Assembly: GCA_937950315.1 (NCBI GenBank)
Contig: CALFDU010000028.1
Coordinates: forward strand, 1 to 64,000
Length of the DNA: 64,000 bases
Direction of reading: 5' to 3'
Origin: an uncultured Saprospiraceae bacterium
GTDB lineage: Bacteria > Bacteroidota > Bacteroidia > Chitinophagales > Saprospiraceae
The first letter of the stretch is position 1. Each line of letters opens with the position of its first letter. The notes below the pieces were generated by a model. That model had not been told where the DNA came from. It was given only the letters and a program-made list of their open reading frames with translations, and ran no database searches. Positions 55,908 through 64,000 of the stretch are shown here, one piece after another. The position numbers and the translations under genes are program-made.

Positions 55908-56253
55908 AATTTAAATAAATCAGGTTTAATCTTTGTTCATGATTTTGGTAAAAGTTCTTTGTTTGGTTGACTGTCAAATCTCCTTATCGTTTACAACCAA
56001 AGAGAACTTAAAATCAAGGAAGCACCGCTGGGGTTATACGGCGTATTCTAATGATATTGCTAATATATGGTAGAAAACCATGAGAAACTTGAGTATTAGA
56101 CTAAAGGCAAAGCCAATTAGAGGAACGGCAATTTCTTGTAATGAGGGCCAAGAATTGGGTATGACTTAGTGTATATATAACACTTGATGGATGTAAGAAT
56201 AAATGTAAAAAATAGGTGCTTGTGCTTGTGCCATTTCAGGAAGTCCCAAAAGA

Positions 56254-57504
56254 CTATGCTGTAATTGTTGCGCACAACTGATTTGCAAAATCCTCACGCT
56301 GCATCTCGACACTTAATTGCTGAGCCATGTCTTTATAGGCTTGATTATTAATGAGATCTAATATGTTTGCTGTAAGATTATCAACAGTGATTTTGCTTAT
56401 ATCCATTCCCAAAGGACCCAAACCCTTTTTGTACACCAATTTATTCCATACATATTGATCCACAATATGTGGGATTACCAAACTAGGACATCCGTATTTG
56501 ATTGCAGTGTGGGTAGTTCCTGATCCTCCGTGATGAACTACAGCATGTAGTTTTGGAAATGCCCAGTCATATGGAATACGATCTACAAAGTACAATAATT
56601 CATTGTCATATGATGGTGGCTTGATGAGCCCACCAGCTGCTGTATTAATAATGGCAGGAATCTTATTCTTTTGAAGAACCTTAAGTACGATATTGGTTTT
56701 CTCAACTGGGTCCATGTTGATCATACTACCAAACGTAACCATGATCACTTTATCATGGTTATTTAAAAAAGCATTGAGGTTTTCATCTGGATTCCAATTA
56801 TTGGTTTTGCTTCTTTCATGGTAGCCCAATACGGATAAGTTCTCATCCCAATATTCAGGTCGAGGAAACAGACTTGGAGAAACTGTATAAATTGTTTTGT
56901 TAGAAAACATCGCCTGTTGGATTTGTTTCTGTTTGACATTTTTTGTTTCGTCCAGGTATTTTAATGAACCCATGATGGTTTTCACCAGACCATAGTTGGC
57001 TAGTTTGTAACTCAGTTTATTTAAAAATGGCCCAAGGTTTCTATTAAACATAATATGCGCATGGTCTTTCACATAATGTAGAAAGGGAATAGGGCTTACC
57101 AATATTACTTTGCCTTTATTTTTGATTCCCCATATGACAGGATATATTGCCTTGCTATGATGCACAACCCTATCGGGATCCTCACGATTAATTACTTGAG
57201 ATTGTAATCGAATCATCTCAGCATTGGCGACAGACTGTTTGGCTATCAGGGTTTTGTATGCTTTTATTTTGGTCCAACCAAAACGACCTCCTCCCATAGC
57301 AATGCGTCCTGCAGGGCTATCTAGCATTTCGATAAATTTGGTACCCAATGACTCAAATTCTAAACCTGAATCTTCAGCGAGACTTCTAAATTGTTCTGGA
57401 AACATGCAGACTACTTGGTGTCCTTGGGATTTGAGTAATTCCGCGATCGCCAAGAATGGCTCCATGTCTCCCCTTGAACCAATAGATGTGAGAATGATCT
57501 TCAT
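56254..57504 (-). CDS. GT1-family glycosyltransferase (sterol/macrolide-type, YjiC-like)
   Basis: This encodes 416 residues with a GT-B fold. The N-terminus is typical (I-L-T-S-I-G-S-R-G-D-M-E-P-F-L-A-I-A), and the donor-binding motif H-H-G-G-S-G-T-T-H-T-A-I-K-Y-G-C-P-S-L-V-I-P-H is intact, with D-Q-Y-V-W-N-K-L after it. T-F-G-S-M starts the C-terminal domain. Relatives transfer a sugar from a nucleotide sugar to sterols, carotenoids, macrolides or other lipophilic acceptors; the acceptor here is unknown. It has no signal peptide. No partner gene adjoins it. Confidence 0.88.
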   Translation of the reverse strand: MKIILTSIGSRGDMEPFLAIAELLKSQGHQVVCMFPEQFRSLAEDSGLEFESLGTKFIEMLDSPAGRIAMGGGRFGWTKIKAYKTLIAKQSVANAEMIRLQSQVINREDPDRVVHHSKAIYPVIWGIKNKGKVILVSPIPFLHYVKDHAHIMFNRNLGPFLNKLSYKLANYGLVKTIMGSLKYLDETKNVKQKQIQQAMFSNKTIYTVSPSLFPRPEYWDENLSVLGYHERSKTNNWNPDENLNAFLNNHDKVIMVTFGSMINMDPVEKTNIVLKVLQKNKIPAIINTAAGGLIKPPSYDNELLYFVDRIPYDWAFPKLHAVVHHGGSGTTHTAIKYGCPSLVIPHIVDQYVWNKLVYKKGLGPLGMDISKITVDNLTANILDLINNQAYKDMAQQLSVEMQREDFANQLCATITA

Positions 57505-57514
57505 GTTTTAAGTT

Positions 57515-57524
57515 AAGTTAACTT
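57515..57524. promoter_or_regulatory. Small palindrome before the glycosyltransferase gene
   Basis: AAGTTAACTT is a perfect 10-bp palindrome 11-20 bp before the ATG, preceded by a further AGTTA. It could be an operator, but it is short. Confidence 0.25.
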
Positions 57525-57667
57525 CAAGACTAAGGTACGCTATAAGAATCGTTTACATCGATTTTGAAAAGGACGTTATTTGTTCTACAATCCAAACTAC
57601 TCTGATGTATATCAAACTTCCTGTATCTATAAAGGCATCTTATATTCTGGTTCATTCACAAATGGAC

Positions 57668-57703
57668 ATAAAAAAAGTAGGCTACAAAAACTGCAACCTA
57701 CTT
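57668..57703 (-). terminator. Rho-independent terminator after the M12B-like protease gene
   Basis: On the minus strand a 12-bp stem with two G-U pairs (57703-57692 with 57686-57675) is followed by T-rich sequence. It is 21 bp past the stop. Confidence 0.8.
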
Positions 57704-57723
57704 ATAAAGTCATTTAGTCATTT

Positions 57724-60700
57724 TCACTTCACTCGTTGTAACTTTCCAATGGCATTGTTTTCACCATCGGTAAGCCAAGCAATGTACACTGTCTCCTCTT
57801 TGAACCATTTACCTAACTCTTCTTTATCCTTCTTCAACAGTACTTCTAGGTCATCGTGGAAGATCACAACTTGATGTAAGTTTACTATTTTAATTGTCTG
57901 TTGCTTTGATTCATCCAAACTTTTCTTCAGATCATCTATTAAGATCATAAGCTTATCTGTCACTTCGGCATCATTTACAAAGTTAACCGTGCCGCCTGAA
58001 GCAAAAGTAGTTGTCACACAATCTTCGATTTCAGCAACAAAATCTTGATTTGCTACAACTTCAAAACCATTATCTAGTTCGATTTCATCTCCGGCAAAAA
58101 AGACTACTTGAGATGGTTCATCCACTAAGGCTGTTGACAAAATTGTCTCTTCTGCAGAGGTTGTATTTTGTGTAATTGAATTTATGACAATATTGACTCC
58201 ATCACAAGGTTGGCAACCTTCATCAATGAGACCATCACAATCGTTGTCTTGGTTATCACAAATTTCGGTATTGCCTGGATAGTTTTGGTTGTTTGCATCG
58301 TCACAATCATTACCACCGACGACGGTCGGGTCACCTACCCAAGTGGCATTATTGAAATTACATTCTACATATCCATCATTGTCGTTGTCTACTTCATTGG
58401 CAGGAATTCCTGATAGGTTACAATTATTACGCTGACCATCACAAATTTCTGGTGCTCCTGGATAAACAGAACCATCTGAGTCATTGCAATCATTCCCTCC
58501 TATTACAGAGGAGCTTCCTACCCAAGTGGCTACATTGAAGTTACATTCTACGTAACCATCATTATCGTTGTCTACTTCGTCTGTAGGAATTCCTGATAGG
58601 TTACAATTGTTTCTTTGACCATCACATAATTCACTTGCACCTGGATATACTGTATTGTCAGAATCATTACAATCATTACCTCCGATCACAGAACCACTTC
58701 CAACCCATATTGCTGCATTGAAATTACATTCCACATAACCGTCATTGTCGTTGTCCACTTCATTGGCCGGAATTCCGGACAAATTACAATTATTACGTTG
58801 TCCATCGCAAAGTTCAGGTGCTCCGGGGAAAACAGTATCGTCAGTATCATTACAATCATCACCACCAATCACTGATCCACTTCCAACCCATATTGTTATG
58901 TCAAATTCACATTCCACATATCCATCATTGTCGTTGTCAATTTCATTCGCAGGGATTCCTGAAAAGTTACAATCATTTCGTTGTCCGTCACAACGTTCTG
59001 GTGCTCCGGGGAACACGGTACCATCGGTATCATCACAATCGTTTCCTCCGATGACCGAAGGGCTACCAGCCCAAGTGGCAGCATTGAAATTACATTCAAC
59101 ATATCCATCACCATCGTTATCCACTTCATTCAATGCCAATGTGCCTATCAAACAATTATTAATCTGCCCATCACATACCTCAATCGCACCAGGGAAAACA
59201 GTATCATCCGCATCATTGCAATCATCATCATTGCCTACATATCCATTAGGCGCAGTGGTGGCATCCAATGTATTGTTAGGATCACCGAATAAATCACCAT
59301 CAAAATCTCGATACCAAGTGATAAGAGGCGTTGAACAAGATCCATCGTCAATGTTTGCATTTGGATCAAAATTCCCTGCTCCAGGATCTGTACATCCAAA
59401 GATAGGTTCAAAATCAGATAAAAATACAACACCATAATCTTCCACTTGGCTATATGATGGATTTTCACAAGGTCCTGAAACTCCTATATCGTGTATAATT
59501 CTGAACCTAAGTATTTCATCTTCTAATGGACTTGAAGCCGTAGTAAATGGCAACGCATAATTTGCTCCACCACTATTCAAATTAAAGTTGGCTTCCAACT
59601 CTCCTCCATCATTAAAATCACCATCACCATTGTTGTCTATATAAATTCTAACACTTGTGTTGCTGTTCCCTTGGGTACCTACAATGATATCATAATCGGT
59701 ATCGACTTCTAAATTAAATATTTGCTCACAAGCGAAATCTTCATATCTACCAGCAGCAGCGGCATCGTCTGACGGATTAGAAACATTTTCTAAGCTTACC
59801 AAAACAATCCCTCCCGCTCCACCAGAGCCAGAAGGCGTACAAGGATTGGATGGTTCATCTTTTACATCAACATATGAAAAGAATTCACCAGATCCTGCAC
59901 CATTGGTTGAAGTAATTTTTACAAAATGTTGTCCTAACGTATTAAAAGTTACAGTCTCTTTTTCTTCTATAGAAGTAGCGGGAGTACCATTATCAAACTC
60001 CCAATCCCTTGTCGCACCATATTGAGATTGATCTTCAAATTCAACCTCTCCGCCTACACAAGTGATTATGGTTGACTGAAAGAAATTTCCTTCTGGTATT
60101 CCATTATCACTACACGGATCCAAATATCCTATTGAGTTTATTCTTGCATCTATATCATTCATAGAAGCAGATGACCAATTGGAAGTTCCAACAACCGAAG
60201 GAGCCATAATAGCAACTGTTCCTGATGCATCATGATTTGCATCCCAGTTGTGACCTATTTCATGAGACACCATCACTTGCAATAACAATCCATTGCCAGA
60301 AAAATTTTCCAATAAATGGTGCCATCCAGGCGTATAAGCAACTCCTATCACACCAAAATTTCCATTTGCTTGGATATTTCGATCAGTCCAGAGTCCTGCC
60401 ATTTGATAGTTGATACCAAAACCACCACTTGCACCCCCGGAAGAGTTTCCACCTCCGTTGCCCCAATCATCAAAATCATTCAGTAAATCTTCCGCATCAT
60501 TGGTAGAAGGAAAAGGGTCTGCCCCAGCTGTAGCAGGAATAAAGTTTGCTACCACATCGTATTCAACATTTGTGTCAAACTCAGATCTATAATTTTCTTG
60601 TACCGTGTTTAAAACAGCTAAGTTGAAATCCTCTACATCTCCAACACTTCCAAATTCTGTTACCATGTCAAAGGTGTTGGCAATAGCGTAATCTACAAGC

Positions 60701-61242
60701 ACACATTCATCGGTTATAAATTTTGAAGGATTTAATTCTCTTGTTTTTCTTTCTACCGTTTCAACTCCACAGACATGCTCATCATTTTCAATCACGTCGA
60801 AATCATAATAGGAGACAAACAAATTTCTAGGGGCAGATTTATCATAATACCTTACTGGTTCGATAAACAATTTACTGTTCCCCTTTCTCACATATCCAAA
60901 AATAAAATCATCGCTGATTGTGAGCGCAATTATTTCACCTCGATCAGAGTGCCCTCCAATCAAATGAGGAAGATTTTTTTCTCTATAGCTTACGGCTAAA
61001 TTGTTGGGGAAAGCCGAAAATTCAAAATCTCTGATTCCTGTGTTTAAGGTAAATGCCTGAACATTTTCAAAATCCAAAGAAGATTTTTGAATATCCATTT
61101 CAAAGACATGATATCTTTCTAAAGTAGAGTTTAAAATTTGATCATAACCATGATCAGTAATTGTGGTTCCAGTAAGGTTATTTTGAGCAAATAATCCTAA
61201 AAAGGTCAATAAATTCAGACAAACTAGTAAAATTAATCTCAT
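57724..61242 (-). CDS. Secreted reprolysin-like (M12B) zinc metalloprotease with PKD, GEVED and repeated metal-binding motifs
   Basis: This encodes 1172 residues from the ATG at 61242, which starts the signal peptide; an ATG at 61257 is also in frame. After a propeptide region the protease carries H-E-I-G-H-N-W-D-A-N-H-D (His327, Glu328, His331, His337) and an I-M-A-P Met-turn. A PKD domain (about 387-465), a GEVED domain (about 494-604), a G-C-T-D-P-G-A motif and six tandem 60-residue putative metal-binding units (about 640-1014, G-G-N-D-C-x-D-x-D-x-x-x-x-P-G-A) follow. Then comes a three-coathanger-like segment (about 1016-1075) and an atypical lysine-rich tail. No standard T9SS type A domain is visible, so its export route is unclear. 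Confidence 0.85.
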   Translation of the reverse strand: MRLILLVCLNLLTFLGLFAQNNLTGTTITDHGYDQILNSTLERYHVFEMDIQKSSLDFENVQAFTLNTGIRDFEFSAFPNNLAVSYREKNLPHLIGGHSDRGEIIALTISDDFIFGYVRKGNSKLFIEPVRYYDKSAPRNLFVSYYDFDVIENDEHVCGVETVERKTRELNPSKFITDECVLVDYAIANTFDMVTEFGSVGDVEDFNLAVLNTVQENYRSEFDTNVEYDVVANFIPATAGADPFPSTNDAEDLLNDFDDWGNGGGNSSGGASGGFGINYQMAGLWTDRNIQANGNFGVIGVAYTPGWHHLLENFSGNGLLLQVMVSHEIGHNWDANHDASGTVAIMAPSVVGTSNWSSASMNDIDARINSIGYLDPCSDNGIPEGNFFQSTIITCVGGEVEFEDQSQYGATRDWEFDNGTPATSIEEKETVTFNTLGQHFVKITSTNGAGSGEFFSYVDVKDEPSNPCTPSGSGGAGGIVLVSLENVSNPSDDAAAAGRYEDFACEQIFNLEVDTDYDIIVGTQGNSNTSVRIYIDNNGDGDFNDGGELEANFNLNSGGANYALPFTTASSPLEDEILRFRIIHDIGVSGPCENPSYSQVEDYGVVFLSDFEPIFGCTDPGAGNFDPNANIDDGSCSTPLITWYRDFDGDLFGDPNNTLDATTAPNGYVGNDDDCNDADDTVFPGAIEVCDGQINNCLIGTLALNEVDNDGDGYVECNFNAATWAGSPSVIGGNDCDDTDGTVFPGAPERCDGQRNDCNFSGIPANEIDNDNDGYVECEFDITIWVGSGSVIGGDDCNDTDDTVFPGAPELCDGQRNNCNLSGIPANEVDNDNDGYVECNFNAAIWVGSGSVIGGNDCNDSDNTVYPGASELCDGQRNNCNLSGIPTDEVDNDNDGYVECNFNVATWVGSSSVIGGNDCNDSDGSVYPGAPEICDGQRNNCNLSGIPANEVDNDNDGYVECNFNNATWVGDPTVVGGNDCDDANNQNYPGNTEICDNQDNDCDGLIDEGCQPCDGVNIVINSITQNTTSAEETILSTALVDEPSQVVFFAGDEIELDNGFEVVANQDFVAEIEDCVTTTFASGGTVNFVNDAEVTDKLMILIDDLKKSLDESKQQTIKIVNLHQVVIFHDDLEVLLKKDKEELGKWFKEETVYIAWLTDGENNAIGKLQRVK
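58230..59270 (-). repeat. Tandem 183-bp repeats in the protease gene
   Basis: The phrase encoding D-N-D-N-D-G-Y-V-E-C recurs at about 58371, 58554, 58737, 58920 and 59103, exactly 183 bp apart, with high base identity. The units are one uninterrupted reading frame. Recent expansion or homogenisation is likely. Confidence 0.85.
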
Positions 61243-61267
61243 ATTGAATGTTAACATAATGAAGAAA

Positions 61268-61291
61268 CATATGATAATTAATCATCATATG
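61268..61291. promoter_or_regulatory. Palindrome upstream of the protease gene
   Basis: C-A-T-A-T-G-A-T (61268-61275) and A-T-C-A-T-A-T-G (61284-61291) form perfect 8-bp arms around 8 bp, 26-49 bp before the start. It may be an operator or leader hairpin. Confidence 0.35.
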
Positions 61292-61433
61292 TCAAAAATT
61301 ATACCTAAAAGGAAGTGTTGTTGTGTGAAAAGCTAGAGATTACTGCAAATGTAACGCTACAATTTCGAAAAAGATTAGGTGAAAACCCTATATATTTAAA
61401 AAAATATATGTGTTTTACCAAACAGCGGACATA

Positions 61434-61463
61434 GAGAAGGCCTGCTCCTTGAGCAGACCTCTC
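61434..61463 (-). terminator. Hairpin after the M56 gene
   Basis: A-G-G-C-C-T-G-C-T-C (61438-61447) pairs with 61451-61460 (one mismatch) around 3 nt, with flanking G-A-G-A/T-C-T-C. No T-run follows, so termination efficiency is uncertain. Confidence 0.5.
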
Positions 61464-61516
61464 ATCCTCGTCTAATTGTTTATTTTGATACTATATATTC
61501 TAGTAAGGTGTGGCGA

Positions 61517-63883
61517 TTATGCTTCGATGCTTGTCTTATTTATACCTGGCTTAACGGTACGGGAATACTTTACTTGTTTAAACTGCGAATAACCCATGAT
61601 TTTCTGGAGAATATTTAAGTATTTACCCTTCAGATTTGCATCAACTTTTCGTCCGTTCACCTTAAAAGTTTTGTTACTGAGTGAATATTTGTAGTTCTCT
61701 ACATCAGAGATTAAACCATCTTTTAATAGCTCCATCAAGAACTTTTCATTCAACTTCTTATGAATATCTCCTTGTCCATGCACAATCGCATAATCACCAT
61801 ACACAGATACATCTTGGTTAAAAATTCCATCTCCATCAAAAAATTCTATTGCCAAAATATCATCTTCAAAATCATCAAAGTCAAAAGACATATCAAACAA
61901 ACCTTCTTCAATTAGTTGATGCTTGCCTTTATTATTCTTTTCCCATTTAATTTTATTCTTTTCAAGATTTTTTTCCCACTCAGCTTTTCCTTTTTCCAAT
62001 TTACGTTTCATCTTGGCACCTTCTCTCCCCAAGGTTCTCTCCCACTTCATTGTTTCTTTTTCTAAATTCCGCATTTGCCTTTCGAGTATCAAACTCAATT
62101 CATGTTGATCAAAAATATCATCGGCAGAACCAAGAATAATTGTGGTCTCATCATTGTCCATTTCTGAAAATTTCAAGGTAGGGTACAAACTGTCAATGTA
62201 GGCAATTTCACCAAGCGCAGCCAATTCTTGTTCGATGGCTTTTTGCTTAAGCTTCAACAATTGGACTTGATCATCTGTTGACCAATCTTCATTGCTTCTT
62301 TCGATCCACCTGGCAATTTCATCATTGTAGTCTTCTTCGACGATAATGTCATACCGATCACTGTCATCCATCCATAGGTATACATCGCCGTCTTTCTTCA
62401 ATTGAAAGACTTTATCGTTTCCATTTCCCAAATTCTTTGGGTACACTGGAGGTGCAGGCGGAGCAGGTGGTGCAGGCGGTGCCAGTTTACCTGGGCCAGC
62501 TGGAGGAGACGGAGGTGCAGGTAGCGCACTATCTGGAGAAGGAGGCGGAGGGGGAGGCATAGGTGCGCCATCAATGTAAGCCTGATATTTTTTGTAATCG
62601 GCTTCATCGATACGTTTTCCATCGACCCATAACTTTACAATTTCTCCATCTTCTTTCCAGATATCGACCCTTACATCATCGTTGTAATACATCATCTGGC
62701 ATGAGCCTTTATCCATATTTGGAAGGGTATCAATTTCAATAAAATGGTGTTCGCTTTTTGGCCTTTCGGCAAATGTAGTCTCGAGAGGGGACTCCACTCT
62801 GTCGGAAGGAACGCTTCCATTTTCAATGAATAGGTGTTCTGGAACATCAGTTGTATTAGCACCCAACGATATCCCAACAATTAGAACGAAGAGTAGCGTA
62901 CTTGTGATTATTTTTTCCATTACACGTGGTTTATATTGCGATTGATTTAAAATACGCTGTACTCTTTGGAGCAATTTTTTCTGCTTGCCTCCAAAGGTCA
63001 TTGCCAAGTGATTGGCTTTATTTGTATGTTGTCCAATATGCAGTAAAGCTTTTGCATAAGTCAAATTGGATTTGGTCATATTGACAGCCATATCATCACA
63101 CGAATTTTCTCTTTCGGTTCTGACTATGGAAGACAACCACCAAACAGCAGGGTGGTAATAGAACAATACCTCCACCAAGGACTGTATAATATTTATCAAG
63201 TAATCGTTTCTCAAAACATGACACAATTCATGCGCAATGATTGCTTCCACTTCTTTTGAATCCATGGCATTGATCACTCCTACTGGAAATAGAATCATTG
63301 GCTTGAAATAGCCGATCATCATAGGCATTTTCACAAGTGCAGATTGAACAATCTCGACTGACTTACTACTTCCTATATTGATCAAAAATTTATCAACGGC
63401 ATGTTGCCATTTTTTATCCTTTAAATTTGAAGCACTTAATCTCAACTTTTTAATGAAATAAAATCCATAAAACATTCTTCCTGCAAACAATATCAAACCG
63501 AGAAACCAAATAAACACAATCAAGGAAGAATTGGTATCCAAGTAATTTATTGCGACTTCGTACCAATCAAGTGATTGTTCGCTCGCAACTCCTGTTATGT
63601 GATTGACATCGGAAATGGTATGCGTCGGAACCAAAAATATTTCTTTGGAAGCGCTAGCGGACGATTCTAATAATGTAGAAAATGTAAATACTGCTGCGAT
63701 AGCAATTGAAAACAATGCAGCCAGAGAAAAATAATATTTAAATCTAGCAGATCGATTCTTCATATTGGAATAACACAAAGAAAAGATCAATGCGATCAGG
63801 ACACCTTGCCACAAACTGTGAATAACAGTCCATGATAAAGCATGTAGTGTTTCGTCCGAAATGAATTGATTGATGGAAGTCAT
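61517..63883 (-). CDS. M56 family (BlaR1-like) membrane metallopeptidase
   Basis: This encodes 788 residues. Four or five transmembrane helices in the first 340 residues enclose the zinc site H-E-L-C-H (218-222), followed by E-x-x-C-D-D (E-R-E-N-S-C-D-D). A long extracytoplasmic part follows: a proline-rich stretch (about 438-484, runs of P and A-P-P), a helical charged coiled coil (about 591-654, repeated W-E-K-N) and a C-terminal globular region. BlaR1-type proteins sense a ligand outside and cleave a BlaI-type repressor inside. There is no penicillin-binding domain here, so beta-lactam sensing is not implied. Its ATG overlaps the blaI-like stop (ATGA). Confidence 0.88.
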   Translation of the reverse strand: MTSINQFISDETLHALSWTVIHSLWQGVLIALIFSLCYSNMKNRSARFKYYFSLAALFSIAIAAVFTFSTLLESSASASKEIFLVPTHTISDVNHITGVASEQSLDWYEVAINYLDTNSSLIVFIWFLGLILFAGRMFYGFYFIKKLRLSASNLKDKKWQHAVDKFLINIGSSKSVEIVQSALVKMPMMIGYFKPMILFPVGVINAMDSKEVEAIIAHELCHVLRNDYLINIIQSLVEVLFYYHPAVWWLSSIVRTERENSCDDMAVNMTKSNLTYAKALLHIGQHTNKANHLAMTFGGKQKKLLQRVQRILNQSQYKPRVMEKIITSTLLFVLIVGISLGANTTDVPEHLFIENGSVPSDRVESPLETTFAERPKSEHHFIEIDTLPNMDKGSCQMMYYNDDVRVDIWKEDGEIVKLWVDGKRIDEADYKKYQAYIDGAPMPPPPPPSPDSALPAPPSPPAGPGKLAPPAPPAPPAPPVYPKNLGNGNDKVFQLKKDGDVYLWMDDSDRYDIIVEEDYNDEIARWIERSNEDWSTDDQVQLLKLKQKAIEQELAALGEIAYIDSLYPTLKFSEMDNDETTIILGSADDIFDQHELSLILERQMRNLEKETMKWERTLGREGAKMKRKLEKGKAEWEKNLEKNKIKWEKNNKGKHQLIEEGLFDMSFDFDDFEDDILAIEFFDGDGIFNQDVSVYGDYAIVHGQGDIHKKLNEKFLMELLKDGLISDVENYKYSLSNKTFKVNGRKVDANLKGKYLNILQKIMGYSQFKQVKYSRTVKPGINKTSIEA

Positions 63884-64000
63884 TTTTTCTTATTTTCGAT
63901 TTGCTTGATCAAATCTTTTATCTCTTCTAGTTCTTCTTGCGTTGTATCATGATTCCCCAATGCCTGCATTACCAATTTCAAAGACGATCCTCTAAACGTA
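63880..64000 (-). CDS. BlaI/MecI/CopY family repressor, C-terminal part (partial)
   Basis: The minus-strand frame enters at the window edge and ends in TGA at 63882-63880, giving the last 39 residues. F-R-G-S-S-L-K-L-V-M-Q-A-L-G followed by a charged helix (E-E-L-E-E-I-K-D-L-I-K-Q-I-E) fits the C-terminal dimerisation part of BlaI/MecI repressors. The DNA-binding domain lies outside. The four-base overlap with the M56 gene and the classic BlaI-BlaR1 order support the call. Confidence 0.85.
   Translation of the reverse strand, partial: TFRGSSLKLVMQALGNHDTTQEELEEIKDLIKQIENKKK

Noticed and set aside
55939-56073. 44-codon plus-strand frame in the 55.6-56.2 kb gap
   Set aside because: There is no domain, signal peptide or promoter; the composition is not convincing.

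Overview
The window reads as a chromosomal segment from a low-GC member of the Bacteroidota, most like the Saprospiria/Saprospiraceae. The evidence is the density of large secreted proteins carrying type IX secretion (T9SS) C-terminal sorting domains, the dockerin-like, GEVED, ASPIC/UnbV and 'GCTDPxACNY' modules typical of that group, Bacteroidota-specific families (DUF6089, DUF6702, DUF2490), and several promoters of the TTG-N18..22-TAnnTTTG type. I recognise no rRNA, tRNA, CRISPR array, insertion sequence or phage gene; about 38 genes are supported, two of them cut by the window edges.

Layout. 1-4.1 kb: end of a SCO1/SenC gene, a possible decayed gene remnant and a sortilin-like propeller protein. 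4.1-10.8 kb: a 1537-residue adhesin with a type B sorting domain, facing a TPR histidine kinase. 11.1-21.3 kb: housekeeping genes (TypA, YebC, a Prc-type protease, a LysE exporter, YjbQ, DUF6089) plus an ASPIC/UnbV surface protein. 21.4-29.5 kb: two T9SS proteins, a small secreted-peptide candidate and a CAP-domain protein. 29.8-34.5 kb: membrane pyrophosphatase HppA, divergent from a DtxR/MntR-TroA-ATPase operon that has no permease gene. 34.8-39.7 kb: an operon of three T9SS cargo proteins, namely a lysyl-oxidase-like copper enzyme, a PQQ-type sugar dehydrogenase and a third surface protein. 39.7-47.3 kb: YidD, DUF6702 and a kinase-less propeller protein; an outer-membrane/PH-like pair; an RsmI-like methyltransferase; a PA0069-family radical SAM homologue that has lost its cluster cysteines; MsrA and FKBP lipoproteins. 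47.4-54.1 kb: a giant surface protein with 18 copies of a repeat I do not recognise, also present twice in the 26-28 kb protein. 54.4-64 kb: an unknown lipoprotein, a glycosyltransferase, a reprolysin-like metalloprotease with tandem 183-bp repeats, and a BlaI/M56 (BlaR1-like) sensor pair.

How it fits together. Much of the coding capacity is devoted to the cell surface: adhesins, an oxidative cross-linking/oxidation cassette, a secreted protease, a CAP protein and envelope maintenance (lipoprotein FKBP and MsrA, Prc, YidD). Regulation is visible as a DtxR-type palindrome on the mntR promoter, phased TTAACT boxes before the unknown lipoprotein, palindromes before the giant repeat protein and ctp, and many hairpin terminators. 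The items most worth following are the cluster-less radical SAM protein, the lysyl oxidase/PQQ operon, the 18-copy repeat family and the permease-less metal-transport operon. All function calls are from reading the sequence; no database search was run.
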